A stretch of DNA of 64,000 nt from positions 200,547,828-200,611,827 of the forward strand of contig CP136062.1 in assembly GCA_032622095.1 (NCBI GenBank), read 5' to 3'. Under the pieces are notes generated by a model that searched no databases, had not been told where the DNA came from, and was given only the letters and a program-made list of their open reading frames with translations. This document shows positions 22,353 through 33,584 of this stretch, piece by piece (positions within the stretch are counted from its first letter, which is position 1; each line of letters starts with the position of its first letter). Position numbers and translations under genes: made by a program. Source of the DNA: Siphonodentalium dalli. Taxonomy: Eukaryota > Mollusca > Scaphopoda > Gadilida > Siphonodentaliidae.

Positions 22353-22354
22353 TA

Positions 22355-22582
22355 TGGGATGCCAAATTGACATTTAATAAATAATTGAGCTTAAGCGCAA
22401 TAAGGAATCCCTTATTGTGCTTAAGTGCAATAAGGGAAGATCTAATTGAGCTTAAGCGCAATAAGGAATCTCTTATTGCGCTTAAGTGCAATAAGGAATC
22501 TCTTATTGCGCTTAAGCACAATAAGGAATATTCTTATTGCGCTTAAGCTCAATTATTTATTAAATGTCAATTTGGCATCCCA
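22355..22582. mobile_element. TA-flanked foldback with internal hairpin array
   Basis: Outer arms TGGGATGCCAAATTGACA / mirrored, flanked by TA. Inside are alternating CGCAATAAGG and CCTTATTGCGCTTAAG units in several copies, so multiple alternative hairpins are possible. Confidence 0.88.
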
Positions 22583-22584
22583 TA

Positions 22585-23352
22585 ATAATGGTCACATGTC
22601 TTTAGCGATTATAAAAATAGTCAGTTAATTGCTGAAACTAAAATAATGGTAGCCATGCAACAACAGTATGAGGTGAAAATCAATCTTAAACCAGCATGGT
22701 GCACCAGAGAATTAGCAAGACAAAAAGCATGAATGTTACAGTATAATAAGGTATTATCATGCTGAAAATTTTTAATAAGGTGAATGATCTCAACTGTTGA
22801 AGATGTATTGATGGCTGATGTTTATTAAACCCATTAATATTTATTAAACCCATTCTAAATCATATGTAGATCATCGTGTATAAAATTAGTTTGGAACGAG
22901 AGCTGCCACATGAAGACACTATCTTGTTTGATATTTAATTTTCTATCCATAATTACTTGGGCCAGTCTATGCTGGATGCAAGTAATGTTTTCGTTCTGTC
23001 CAGATCTTTGTTCCGATGATTCTGTTTATTTATCTGTCCACACTTCCGGTAACATAATTCCGGAAGTACAGAATGTAAAGAATGCACATGTGCTAATATG
23101 AAATAGTTGCACCAATTATATTTTTTAAATCACATATATATTTAATTTGCATTTTTATAAAAAACAAAAAATTTGGTAATATATCATTCAATATTGAATG
23201 ATTGCTTCTTGGAAACCAGTAAAGACTTCATGACATCAGGACATAGCAACCTACATCGGTGAGCAAAACTCTAGACAGGACTGCGTCGATCTCCAGATAG
23301 CTGAGACTTGTATTATATGGGCAGGCTAAACCGATCCATCTGCTTTGTGTTT
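22585..23352. other. Unassigned
   Basis: AT-rich; a 63-codon plus frame at 22910 has no recognisable domain. Confidence 0.5.
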
Positions 23353-23356
23353 TTAA

Positions 23357-23599
23357 CCCTTTGAGTGCCAGGTCGATTTTTGTATCAACCCATATACCCC
23401 GTGCCAATGCATTGTCTTATATATGTGAGTCGACCATAGGTAGCCTCGCATATATAAGAGAATGCATTGGCCTAACATTTTTTTTTTTTTTTTTTTTTTT
23501 TACAATTTTTTACAATTTTAATAATTTATTCGTATATTCTTTAACATACTTATTTTGTAGGTTTAGGGCCGATGAGATCGGCCCCTGGCACTCAAAGGG
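23357..23599 (+). mobile_element. Family B TTAA MITE with one hairpin
   Basis: TTAA flanks; ends CCCTTTGAGTGCCAGG and CCTGGCACTCAAAGGG, unlike family A, yet it contains the same ~67-nt hairpin followed by a T-rich tract and GGGCCGATGAGATCGGCCC. Confidence 0.93.
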
Positions 23600-23643
23600 T
23601 TAAATTATTATAAATAGATAACACCATGCAAGGAGAATAAGTG

Positions 23644-23703
23644 GGCAATAATACTGCCCATTATACAATAATACTGCCCATTATACAATAATACTGCCCA
23701 TTA
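23644..23703. repeat. 20-bp tandem repeat, three copies
   Basis: AATAATACTGCCCATTATAC three times in a row, nearly perfect. Confidence 0.95.
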
Positions 23704-23824
23704 TAAACTCGGAAAATGAGTTAGGATCAAGTGTAAAATATGCTTGCAGAATCGTTTTTTTTTATAGGCCGCAGAGGCAGTGACGTGCGAACATATTTCT
23801 GAAAACTTGTTCGAAGTTCAAAAC

Positions 23825-23985
23825 ATTTCCCTCGGCCAGGAACTTACATCGTCGGAAGGATAACCCTATATGTAAACAGATCACCAGGAGCCTACGTCAT
23901 CGGAAGGGTAACCATACATGTAAAGAGATCACACCTCACACGTCAGTGGAAGGGTAACCCTACATGAAAACCGATCACACCTCGT
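23825..23985. repeat. ~57-bp tandem repeat, three degenerate copies
   Basis: GGAAGG.TAACCCTA.ATGTAAA followed by GATCAC, three times. Confidence 0.75.
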
Positions 23986-24276
23986 AATTTAAATGCCAAT
24001 TTTATAATTTGAAGATAATCCATCTTAACAGATCTGGTATGTGTGACTCAAAATTATTATTTCAATTCACTAATCTATACAGAAAGTTCAGGAAGAGATA
24101 CATGTATATTATCTTTATAAAGTACTTCCATATCTAAACACTAACAAGTACAAACAAGCTAATAGTAAGTCATTCATAAAAAGAGATGAACATTTGAATC
24201 GCACATAAAATCACTTCTAACAGAAACAATATTCTAAAACAAGAAACAAAATAATGTTAAACACACCTCAAGTTAA

Positions 24277-24658
24277 CCCTTTACCCAACAGAAGGGCCCT
24301 GTGCCAATGCATTCTCTTATATATGCGAGTCGACCATAGGTCGCCTCGCATATATAAGAGAATGCATTGGCTTAACACATTAAAAATTATAAAATTGTTA
24401 AAGAATGTAAGAAAAAATGGTAAAAAAAGATTTTTTTTAGGCCAATGCATTCTCTTATATATGCGAGCCGACCTATGGTCGACTCGCATATATAAGAGAA
24501 TGCATTGGCACAGGGCATAACTGTAACCATCACAATGTGGTCAATGAGCCGGTTCCAATGATATCCATATTTGTATGGTTCTATTGAGACAGACCAAAGA
24601 TATTTTAGGCTGTTGAAGCTTTATTTGGCCGGTTTTGGCCGTTTTGTTGGGTAAAGGG
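24277..24658 (-). mobile_element. Family A TTAA MITE with two hairpins
   Basis: TTAA on both sides (24273-24276, 24659-24662); two inverted hairpins; long arm on the right. Confidence 0.93.
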
Positions 24659-24662
24659 TTAA

Positions 24663-26024
24663 AACATTCTGGTGTTTGGCAATTGTGATGAAGCCAGTTT
24701 AATTCAGTGATAGTGACTGAGACTAAAGAAAATTAAATATCTGGTTCGAGTTACAAGTCAGCAAAAAATAGATTCGGTACTCTGTTGGTACCTAGAATTA
24801 AAATTTAATATTTTTAACTTATTAATATATTTTTTGGACAGATTCTGATGGCTGTAGACTGAAAGATTAATCTTGATTTTCTTTGTGTAAACTGTAATAA
24901 ACACGAACCTTTAACTGGGAAAACAACCAATTCTGAGGCAATTAAAGCCCTTTTTTTTAATGCAAACTTAATGGTAGGGGTTGAAATAAGGTCACAAATG
25001 TGTTTTTTTCTTTGGCCTAATAACACAAACCAATTGGCATTAAAGTGCAGATCAAAGGTTCCTGGAACCAATTCTATCTAAAATAAGCAAGGATTTATTT
25101 TCATATACCAGTATATATTATAGATAGACAAGACATAATTATCAAAGAGAAAGCCTTAGCATAGAATTGAAATGCAGTTCAAACATATTAGAAAAATCCG
25201 CTGCCACATATTTTAAATTTAAACTGTACTTAAATTTATGTACTTAAATTTATGCAAATTTTCAAAAACATCACAATCATTGAGGACAGATAGCATAATG
25301 AATGTACATACATTTATGCAGGGGCGCCGGAAGAGGGGGGCAGAGGGGGCAGCTGACCCCCCTGCCCTTGACCGAGGGGGGGGGGGGGGCGAGCGGGGGC
25401 AGAACTTGCCCTTTTTCTGGAGACAGAAAATGCTTTTTGTGTGTTTAATCTCATGTTTTTATAGCAAAATGTTATTTTTTTGGTCCAAATACCACCAATT
25501 TCACAAGGAATATTAATTTTTTGTCAATTTTATCACAAAACGGCCATAAAAACTGACAAATACCATTAAAATAGGGATTTTTGCCACAATGAATTTGTGG
25601 TTATTTTCCTGAGTTTGCGGAGAAAATGCCCTTTTTTGCGTAAAAGTGCCCTTTTTGTAGGCTCTGCCCCCCTGCCCTTGGATGCTTCCGGCGCCCCTGC
25701 ATTTATGTTAATTACAATCAATATAAAATAGGACATTCTGCACAAAGGATTCTGATGAACATTAACACTGAATTGGTCAGTATGTATGCACTGCTGGTAG
25801 CGTACATGCACTGTCACAGTTTAGTTTATATGTACTATTAGAAGTATCCTAGTTTCCAGAGACACTGGTTTACACACTGCTAGCGGTAGCCTTGATTCTG
25901 GGTATACATGTACATGTATTTGTTTTTAAATGTACTATTAGCAGCAGGGATATATTCACAACTTGTTTTTTTCTCGGGAACACATTTCTGGGTCGAGGAT
26001 GTCTCATATAAATTTTAAGCAACA
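24663..26024. other. Unassigned apart from the hAT MITE at 25319
   Basis: A Harbinger-style fragment is at 24730-24800 (ATCTGGTTCGAGTTACAAG). No gene. Confidence 0.5.
25319..25699. mobile_element. 381-bp hAT-type MITE
   Basis: TIR CAGGGGCGCCGGAAG is mirrored by CTTCCGGCGCCCCTG, with the 8-bp duplication CATTTATG at 25311-25318 and 25700-25707. A G-rich tract near the left end (about 25377-25389) may be length-variable. Confidence 0.93.
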
Positions 26025-26028
26025 TTAA

Positions 26029-26478
26029 CCCTTTCAGTGCCAGGTCCGATTTTTGTATCAACCCATATACCCTGTGCCAATGCATTCTCTTATATATGCG
26101 AGTCGACCATAGGTCGCCTCGCATATATAAGAGAATGCATTGGCCTAACAATTTTTCATTATTTTTTACAATTTTTTACAATTTTAATAATTTTGTATTA
26201 TATTCTTTAACAGACTTATTTTGTAGGTTTAGTAGTGCCAGGGAATCTTACGTTTTTCATGGGCATCAAAATTATTACTATGAATACTTGGTGATAGTTT
26301 TGAGTTATAACATGCCCCTAAGGTTTTATCCAGTTGTTTTTAAATTCGCTATAGCATGCTTAAGCATACCCAAAAAAAATTCAACCCAAAAAAATCTAAA
26401 AAAAACAAAAAACAAAAACTAATTGTTTTTATATTTTTTTATTTTTTTAGGGCCGATTTTACAGACCGTAAATTAGGG
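26029..26478 (+). mobile_element. Family B TTAA MITE, rearranged right end
   Basis: TTAA at both ends; the left end and hairpin match 23357-23599. The interior diverges after about 26232 and the right end lacks the CTGGCACT segment, so it has been rearranged. Confidence 0.8.
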
Positions 26479-26905
26479 TTAATACTCAATAAAAGTGCCT
26501 TCATTGTTAATATTGGAACATTACTGTAGCAAATACTCTCAAAGATGTTTGGGAATTCTGAGGTTAAGCCTTCTGTTCTACTTGTAGTTTTATTTCAAGA
26601 AATAATGGTACCATATAGGATCAACTTTTAATAATGTCCTTGTTTCTGGGATAATAGTTTATGTACTTAATATAGTTTCCTTGTGCTGAAGATGGATAAT
26701 AGTACATGTACTACTCAAAGTACAGACACAAAATTGAACAATGAACAAGAAAAATGTGCAAAGAGAAATGTCAGTCTGAACAGAATCAGTCATATTTATA
26801 TATACATGTATATATAATTATAAATACATTACAACTTATATTTTGACTGAAATCCATTCCGACCTGCTAGACGAAGTTTACTCTGTTCTACCAGCCAGTG
26901 ATGTA

Positions 26906-27068
26906 CAGTAATGCCCTATATAATCGACTCCTTAACCACAGCAGAATTACGGGAAATTTTTCAGGATTTAGTCGGAAATATGGGCAACAAGCCATATTTC
27001 GACTAAATCCTGAAAAATTACCCATAATTCTGCTGTGGTTAAGGAGTCGATTATTTAGGGCATTACTG
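26906..27068. mobile_element. TA foldback MITE (CAGT ends)
   Basis: TA flanks; arms TAATCGACTCCTTAACC / mirrored; partial loop. Confidence 0.9.
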
Positions 27069-27118
27069 TAAGTCGAGAGAGGCACTGACAAAGAGGCAAT
27101 GTCAACCTGGGCCCTTAA

Positions 27119-27333
27119 CCCTTTGAGTGCCAGGTATGATTTTTGTATCGACCCATATACCCTGTGCCAATGCATTGTCTTATATATGCGAGTCGACCAT
27201 AGGTCGCCTCGCATATATAAGAGAATGCATTGGCCTAACCCAAAAAAAAATATTCATTTTTTTTATTTTTTTTTAGGGCACTCTACAGACCATAAATTAG
27301 GGCCGATGAGATCGGCCCCTGGCACTAAAAGGG
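27119..27333 (+). mobile_element. Family B TTAA MITE with one hairpin
   Basis: TTAA at both ends; one ~67-nt hairpin; right end GATCGGCCCCTGGCACT. Forty-six bases from a TA foldback MITE. Confidence 0.93.
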
Positions 27334-27337
27334 TTAA

Positions 27338-28278
27338 AGCAAATTAAGGCCTTCACAGTCAGTCGATGCAAGAAATTATACAAGTCTGTTTGAAACCACT
27401 GTTATGTAAGCATTACTGTTACAGTGATTTGTCTATATAGTTGCAATATTTTAGTTTAATCATGTTTTTCAGAATACTGCAGTATTCAATGGTGCATACA
27501 TGTCTACATGTATTTCCAACATTTATTGTCACGTTTTGATTGGACTTTTGGGATTTTACATTATTTGACTAAATGGAATATGATTGGTAACATACATGTA
27601 ATACTGGTAATGTTTATATAATAATGGGTTTGACATGCAAAATTGGGGACTTATTGATAAATTAAAATAAGAAAAAAGTTATCTATTTCACATGTATTTG
27701 TGGATGATATTTTTTTGCAGATGTTCATGACTTTTCACATGTAATGTACTGGTTCTCACTGTGAAGGCCTCGAGTCCCTTTATCCCTTTCATGAAGGGAG
27801 ATGCACTGGTGCAAGTAAATACATTGCGGCATTGTCATGAAATTCAATATGAAACAAATTTGAGTCAACAATTTATTAGCCTTGGTAATAAATGAAGTGT
27901 CAGATGTGCGATGATTTACCCAAAGATTTCTATGGAAATCCAGTCTGACAAGAGAAATGAAATACAATGAAAAGCTAAAATAAAACGAAACTGCCAACAA
28001 CACCACTAAATAATTTGACCCGTTAGGGGGAAATGCAAGTATATTTTGTTTTTGCATTATACCTACACATGTACATGTAGGTTCTCCAATGTATAATACT
28101 GATTTTGATTCAAATGAGATATGACCCTTTTGAAAGGAGTGTGGTGTTCTCCTATGGCGAGGCATTAACTCATTGGCTGGCAGAGACAAAGGAAACTGGA
28201 TCTAGACTGCGAGATAAATAGAAATATGAATACCCATGGAGTTGCATACACCATAAGAAAAACAATCTCAAAATTTAC
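27338..28278. other. Unassigned; contains a 154-codon minus frame without domain
   Basis: The frame (27725-28189) begins MSLPANELM and has a hydrophobic patch, but shows no family signature; treated as probable chance. Confidence 0.4.
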
Positions 28279-28323
28279 CTTCTTCTTTCGAGATAGAAAT
28301 TTGTTCTTCATTTTAGATAAATT
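28279..28323 (-). CDS. Candidate 5' micro-exon of the CDYL-like gene
   Basis: A 45-nt minus-strand stretch has a good acceptor (TATATTTCAG) and donor (AAG|GTAAAT) and is open in phase 0. It encodes NLSKMKNKFLSRKKK, with an internal ATG at 28311. Phase 0 matches the chromodomain exon at 21328, so it would splice as KKK-VNEV. It could be a start exon, an internal exon or a chance open stretch. It does not supply the usual first cage aromatic, which argues against it or implies an altered cage. Confidence 0.3.
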
Positions 28324-28703
28324 CTGAAATATAATGTACAAGTAGTATCAGTAGCGGAAGCATGACATGTTGACACATATCTGCTCTTCAAATAGTGTTT
28401 AAAAAAACTCTGTTGAGTCCATTACTGTTGAGTCCATTACTGTAGGGCCCTACGAATCACCGATTTTCGTTTGAAACGTATTGTAGGAAAATCTTGAATA
28501 AAAAAAAATTCTAATCTTGAATCATGGTTGTAAACATGCCATAGATATAATGTCAACTGAAAAATACTGTACTGGATTCTATAAATCCTACGAAGTCTAT
28601 ATATATACGTTGTCTAAACTGTCCGGGTGAAAATAAACATTTTCACAAGAATGACACTGATATCTCAAAAAATTTATTATTGTATATATACATTACAAGC
28701 CTT

Positions 28704-28760
28704 GAAAAGTTACCCATAATTCTGATGCGGTTAAGGAGTCGATTATTTAGGGCATTACTG
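28704..28760. mobile_element. Half copy of TA foldback MITE
   Basis: Only the right arm remains (TTACCCATAATTCTG ... GGCATTACTG|TA). Confidence 0.85.
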
Positions 28761-29268
28761 TATATAACAGTACTAAATTAGAAAATAATAGTATATAGGT
28801 AATATAATGTGTATTTTAGGGTGTGTCGATGTGCAAATGAATTAAATGAGCTATTTTTAGAATGATTTTAAGTATAGTATTCTGTAACCCAAAAGACGCA
28901 TTGAAGTAATGAAAAATTCAACTATGAACACGGTGTTTGGGTCCCAAAAAAAACAAAAACATTTGCACGACATGGAACATACTAGTACATGTAAAAGAGC
29001 GTTCTGTATTATTCTATTCCTAATATGGTAGCAATAAAGTTTGTCTGACTGACCATGAAAAATAGAAAACGGCTGGAAAATGGTTGTGACTGTGGCAAGT
29101 GTTTTTCAGAGCATACTTATGAAGCCGTTATATCAATAGTTTGTTTATTTATCGACCTATCGTATCCGTCACTCCAAATTACGTAGAAAAAAATTTGGAG
29201 GTTCCAATGGGCCATGTCCGTTTAAATAACTCAAACCACAATATCGAATTGAAATAAAATAATGTGCC
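28761..29268. other. Unassigned
   Basis: No gene or family recognised between the foldback half-copy and the hAT element. Confidence 0.5.
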
Positions 29269-29276
29269 AACAAAAT

Positions 29277-30340
29277 TAGAGGTGCCACGATTATTTATTT
29301 TGATAATCGATAATCGGTCGTCAATAATCGACTATAATCGATTAATCGTACATAATAATAATAACATCAGTAGAAGTATTCCGTAATATGGCCTATTGCC
29401 ATATTGGCTGGATGCTGGTTAACTGCTTTCGCTGCTTGTTTGAGGCTTCGGCTGATGTAATTTTTGTGTTAATAAAGTGCATCATAAACCACCGGTAATG
29501 ACTAATGAGCACAATGTGTTCAATACAAGCACAGTTCTCGGCGATGTCATGGTTATAATATTTGTGAGTTCATTGGAACGAACGTAGCGATTAATTTAAC
29601 AGCCAAACATACAAGCAATATAAAAGTAGGAATGCACGACGGACCGACGGTGGTTCCTAAAAAAAAGGAATCTAATGTTACGGAAACTATAAGTTTCAGC
29701 GAACTTCCAGAGCATGGATAACAATTACAAAGGTGGGCCCCTGCCCGCAAATTTCAGGACTCATAAAAAAATAAGTATTTGGTAATAGTTAATTTCATTT
29801 AGCAGTCACCACACTATAAGCGATAGCCTGTACTAGTAACATCTAAGTATACTTATACAAACAAAGTATACTTGCTGCAAATGACACCGCCGAGAATATC
29901 GCTGATTAAAATGCCGTAGGTTCCCTGATATCGAGAGAATGTCAATCAACTCCCCTTTGGTCCAATGAGATTCAAGGGCGAGGGCATTCAGTTCACTGAC
30001 AGTCAGTCCATTTCAAAGACGTAGTGCCGCCTTTCTTGTAGAAATATATAACGATGTCGGCATAAGTTCAAAGCTGCAGTGCCGCCATCATGGCGCCATG
30101 CAATTTGAAGAATATACAATGACTCGAAGAGTAACCATGTCATCAAATGAACTGCCGGCTGTTTGCAACATATACTAGTAGTACTCAAGTTGTCGAAATC
30201 TCTTATCAGGGTATTCAACAATAACCGGCATTTTCCAACGTCCGAAATAAATAACGCAGATTAATCGACGACGGAAATGGTAATCGATTATCGGCTTTAT
30301 CAACGGTTCATCGATTATACGATTAATCGTGGCACCCCTA
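29277..30340. mobile_element. 1064-bp non-autonomous hAT element
   Basis: The ends TAGAGGTGCCACGATTA and TAATCGTGGCACCCCTA are bordered by the 8-bp duplication AACAAAAT (29269-29276 and 30341-30348). Sub-terminal ATCGATTA palindromes are present. No recognisable transposase frame. Confidence 0.92.
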
Positions 30341-30714
30341 AACAAAATATTAGAGCTTGGAAATTAGTTCATTGCAAATTCGGAGCTTGGTATATAGGTG
30401 ATGGTTACTTCTTCATTTGACAACAGCGATATACCAGCGTCTTTGGGCCTGCAGATTCAATAGATATCAGGTGAACTTAACTTAGAATTTTTAACCGAGA
30501 GCAACAGTGTCTCTCAAGTATGTGCGAAAAAATTAAAAAAGCTATAGAAAATTGCTTAAAGTTTGGTAAGTTTTGTTTAAATATGTTTTCGATACTTTTT
30601 ATATTAAGAAACCTATCTTACAGCCCCCCCCCCCCCCTTCCTGTGTCATGTACCGGTACCTATCATGTTAAAATTACATCGAAATAACTTTGATTTTTTT
30701 TTAACATACCCATA

Positions 30715-30816
30715 CAGTAATGCCCTAAATAATCGACTCCTTAACCACAGCAGAATTATGGGTAACTTTTCAGGATTTAGTCGGAAATATGGCTTGTTGC
30801 CATTCATCAGAAAGCT
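30715..30816. mobile_element. Half copy of TA foldback MITE
   Basis: The left arm to TTGCCATTCATCAGAAAGCT, then unrelated sequence. Confidence 0.85.
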
Positions 30817-30916
30817 TCACAGTATAGAGTGTCTACAGCTTATTGAGTATTGTCATGACTTATGAGTGTATGAGAGTGACACATGTTATTCCAAAAGAAA
30901 AGGCTGACCCCTTTAA

Positions 30917-31285
30917 CCCTTTACCCAACAGAAGGGCCCTGTGCCAATGCATTCTCTTATATATGCGAGTCGACCATAGGTCGCCTCGCATATATAAGAG
31001 AATGCATTGGCTTAACACATTAAAAATTATAAAATTGTTAAATAATGTAAGAATTTTTTTTTTTTAGGCCAATGCATTCTCTTATATATGCGAGGCGACC
31101 TATGGTCGACTCGCATATATAAGAGAATGCATTGGCACAGGGCATAACTGTAACTATCACAATGTGGTCAAGGAGCCGGTTCCAATGATATCCATATTTG
31201 TATGGTTCTATTGAGACAGACCGAAGATATTTTAGGCTGTTGAAGCTTTATTTGGCCGGTTTTGGCCGGTTTGTTGGGTAAAGGG
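30917..31285 (-). mobile_element. Family A TTAA MITE with two hairpins
   Basis: TTAA at both ends; two inverted hairpins; shortened linker; long arm on the right. Confidence 0.93.
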
Positions 31286-31334
31286 TTAAATCACTATGAG
31301 AACTAATCAACAAACCAAGCACAAGTCACACCTA

Positions 31335-31478
31335 CAGTAATGCCCTAATTAATCGACTCCTTTAACCACAGCAGAATTATGGGTAACTTTTCAGGATTTA
31401 GTCGGAAATATGGCTTGTTGCCATTCATCGGAAAGCTCTCGGGGAGGTTAAAGGAGTCGATTAATTAGAGCATTACTG
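31335..31478. mobile_element. TA foldback MITE (CAGT ends), asymmetrical
   Basis: TA flanks; left arm full, right arm reduced to GGTTAAAGGAGTCGATTAAT and the terminus. Confidence 0.9.
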
Positions 31479-31482
31479 TATA

Positions 31483-32245
31483 TGTTAGTATGTACTTTTT
31501 ACCAAGCATAAATCTTACAATCAGAGTGTCTCCGATTCATTTCCACTGCCTTTAACAGCTACAAATGCGCAAAAAATTACTCTAAAATGAGATATAAGTG
31601 AACAAACAAGCTTGCCATCCTACATGTATTTAAAATCATTTATTTTATATTTCATTGATTATTTTTGTTGTGCTTGGTAGTTGTTGTTTTTAAACCGAGA
31701 GCATCGGAGGGGCTCGGAGAGTATATATATATATTTATTGTACATTAATATATTAGTACTTTGTTTTACTATTATCATAGTGATAAGAGGTAGGCTGTTT
31801 CTTTTGACCATTTTTTCATAGGAATAACATGCGTCACACTTATCCACCCATAAGTCATAACAATACTCAACACTTAACAAACTTACAGACATTTTCCAGC
31901 TGTTTTAAAGTTTTTGTAAGGATCGGAGTGAGCGAAATGCTCTTTATTGTTACAATTTCATGAATAGATGGTCATATACAATGCATGCTATTTATTGTAA
32001 ATAAAATTGAATTATTACACATTTAAAGAGGAGAAAAGCAATAATTTTACCATAAACCTCAAAAGTCTTGTCTTCTATCAACGAAGTTATGTTGTTATCG
32101 TGTATGATGTTTATCATATTTGTCTCTTGAAAAAAACGAGAGGCCGATCACGATCGGCAGATGTTAACCCATCCCTTGGTGATAGTAAATCACTATGATC
32201 GGAATCATAAATGAGAGTATTGCTGTTGAATTATAGAATATACTG
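31483..32245. other. Unassigned; partial inverted relation to 30835-30895
   Basis: The segment at 31800-31885 (GGAATAACATGCGTCACACT, CATAAGTCATAACAATACTC) is an inverted relative of 30835-30895, so it belongs to a dispersed repeat. An ATGTCT|GTAAGT at 31892 (minus) could be a start exon but lies in this repeat. Confidence 0.45.
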
Positions 32246-32248
32246 TTA

Positions 32249-33581
32249 GGCCTAGACAAATAATACCTTTGTTTCCGCTAACGAGCTAAAAAAAATTAGG
32301 GTAGGTAGGTAGGCTTAACTTTTTTTTTTTTGTTAACTTTTTTTTTTTCAGTATCTTTAAAAATAACTGTATAATACTTGTCAATAACCCAAACTGTGCA
32401 CTTCTTAGCCCCAATCAGGTTAACCCAGATGACAGAGGAACTAGAAACTCCAATTCAATCATACATATGCTTTAATATTTACATATATACTAGTCTATAT
32501 ACTAAGATAGTCTTTGATAATCCTAATATTTCCTATATGGTCTGGCGACAACTGGAGTCAGTCCAGCACCACTGCACTGTTCACATATTGGAGTGAACGT
32601 CTTGTACCGATCTCTTAAGGATGGCTTCACAACACCACCTTCTCCGCATTCAGTGAAGGATCTAGGTATTTTTTGGGGACACCTGTTTTTGGGCAATGAT
32701 ATGCCGAAGGCATAACCTGAAGGCCTGAAGGAATGTTTGGAAAGGGTGACCCCCTGATGATGGTGGGGGTTCTTCCCCTGGAAATTTTTTGAAAATCCAT
32801 TGCATTTAGATCTAATCTAAGTCAGTATTTTGAATTTTGGAACTTTTTATATATGTATGGATTGGAAATGCTTATAAGTTATTGTCAGATATCTTTTGGT
32901 TCTATGGATTATGCTTATCAGAAGCCTTATCCTGCTTGAAATTAGACTTGCCATCATCACTCTAATTCATAAATAGGCTATTTTATAAAATTCAAGTGAG
33001 ACACATACCGTACATAATATACTACATGTACATGTAATACAGAAATCCTACATGTACATGTAGTACAGAAACAATGTACATGTATTAAGATAGTAATGAC
33101 TATATATGGTACTAATCTCTATGTTAATTTTTCATTTGCTATTATGAGATCCCACTTGATAACCAGGTTGATTTGATCAAATTGTTAATGTTCCTGTGCT
33201 GTAATTGATTGAAATACTGAAGTCTGAACGCTGAATGATAACATACCGTACCTGAACTCAAATTATTTGAAGTTTTCACAGATGAAAGCTAGATAAAGCC
33301 AAACATACTTTACAGTATGATTCCAACTGTTAAACTTAAATCTTTTTGTAAACTTAAATTTCTTATGTCAATATATATAAATATATAAATGTTTTTCATC
33401 TTGTTATATGATATGAATTGGGACCTAAATTAAAAAAAAAAAAAAATTAATATTTTTTTTTTTTTTTTTTTTTTTTTGTCCAATTTTTTTTTTTTCGCAA
33501 TGGCAATAAAAAGTTTAGGGTCGGCGGTTTAAAATAGGGTCGGTCGGGTTAGCGGAAACAAAGGTATTATTTGTCTAGGCC
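32249..33581. mobile_element. ~1.33-kb Harbinger-like element
   Basis: GGCCTAGACAAATAATACC and CTTTGTTTCCGCTAACG at the left are mirrored at the right end, with TTA on both sides (3-bp duplication). Long A/T runs border both ends internally. No transposase frame is recognised, so it is non-autonomous or degraded. GGTAGGTAGG-containing fragments near 7735, 21455 and 24770 look like relatives. Confidence 0.82.
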
Positions 33582-33584
33582 TTA

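Noticed and set aside
22383-22560. Possible CRISPR-like array
   Set aside because: Units alternate in orientation without spacers and sit inside inverted arms; it is a foldback element in a eukaryotic genome.
27725-28189. 154-codon minus frame
   Set aside because: No domain, no splice or start context, and atypical composition; probably chance in AT-rich DNA.
31887-31892. ATGTCT followed by GTAAGT as CDYL-like start exon
   Set aside because: The phase would fit, but it lies beside a dispersed repeat and a two-codon start exon cannot be supported from sequence alone.
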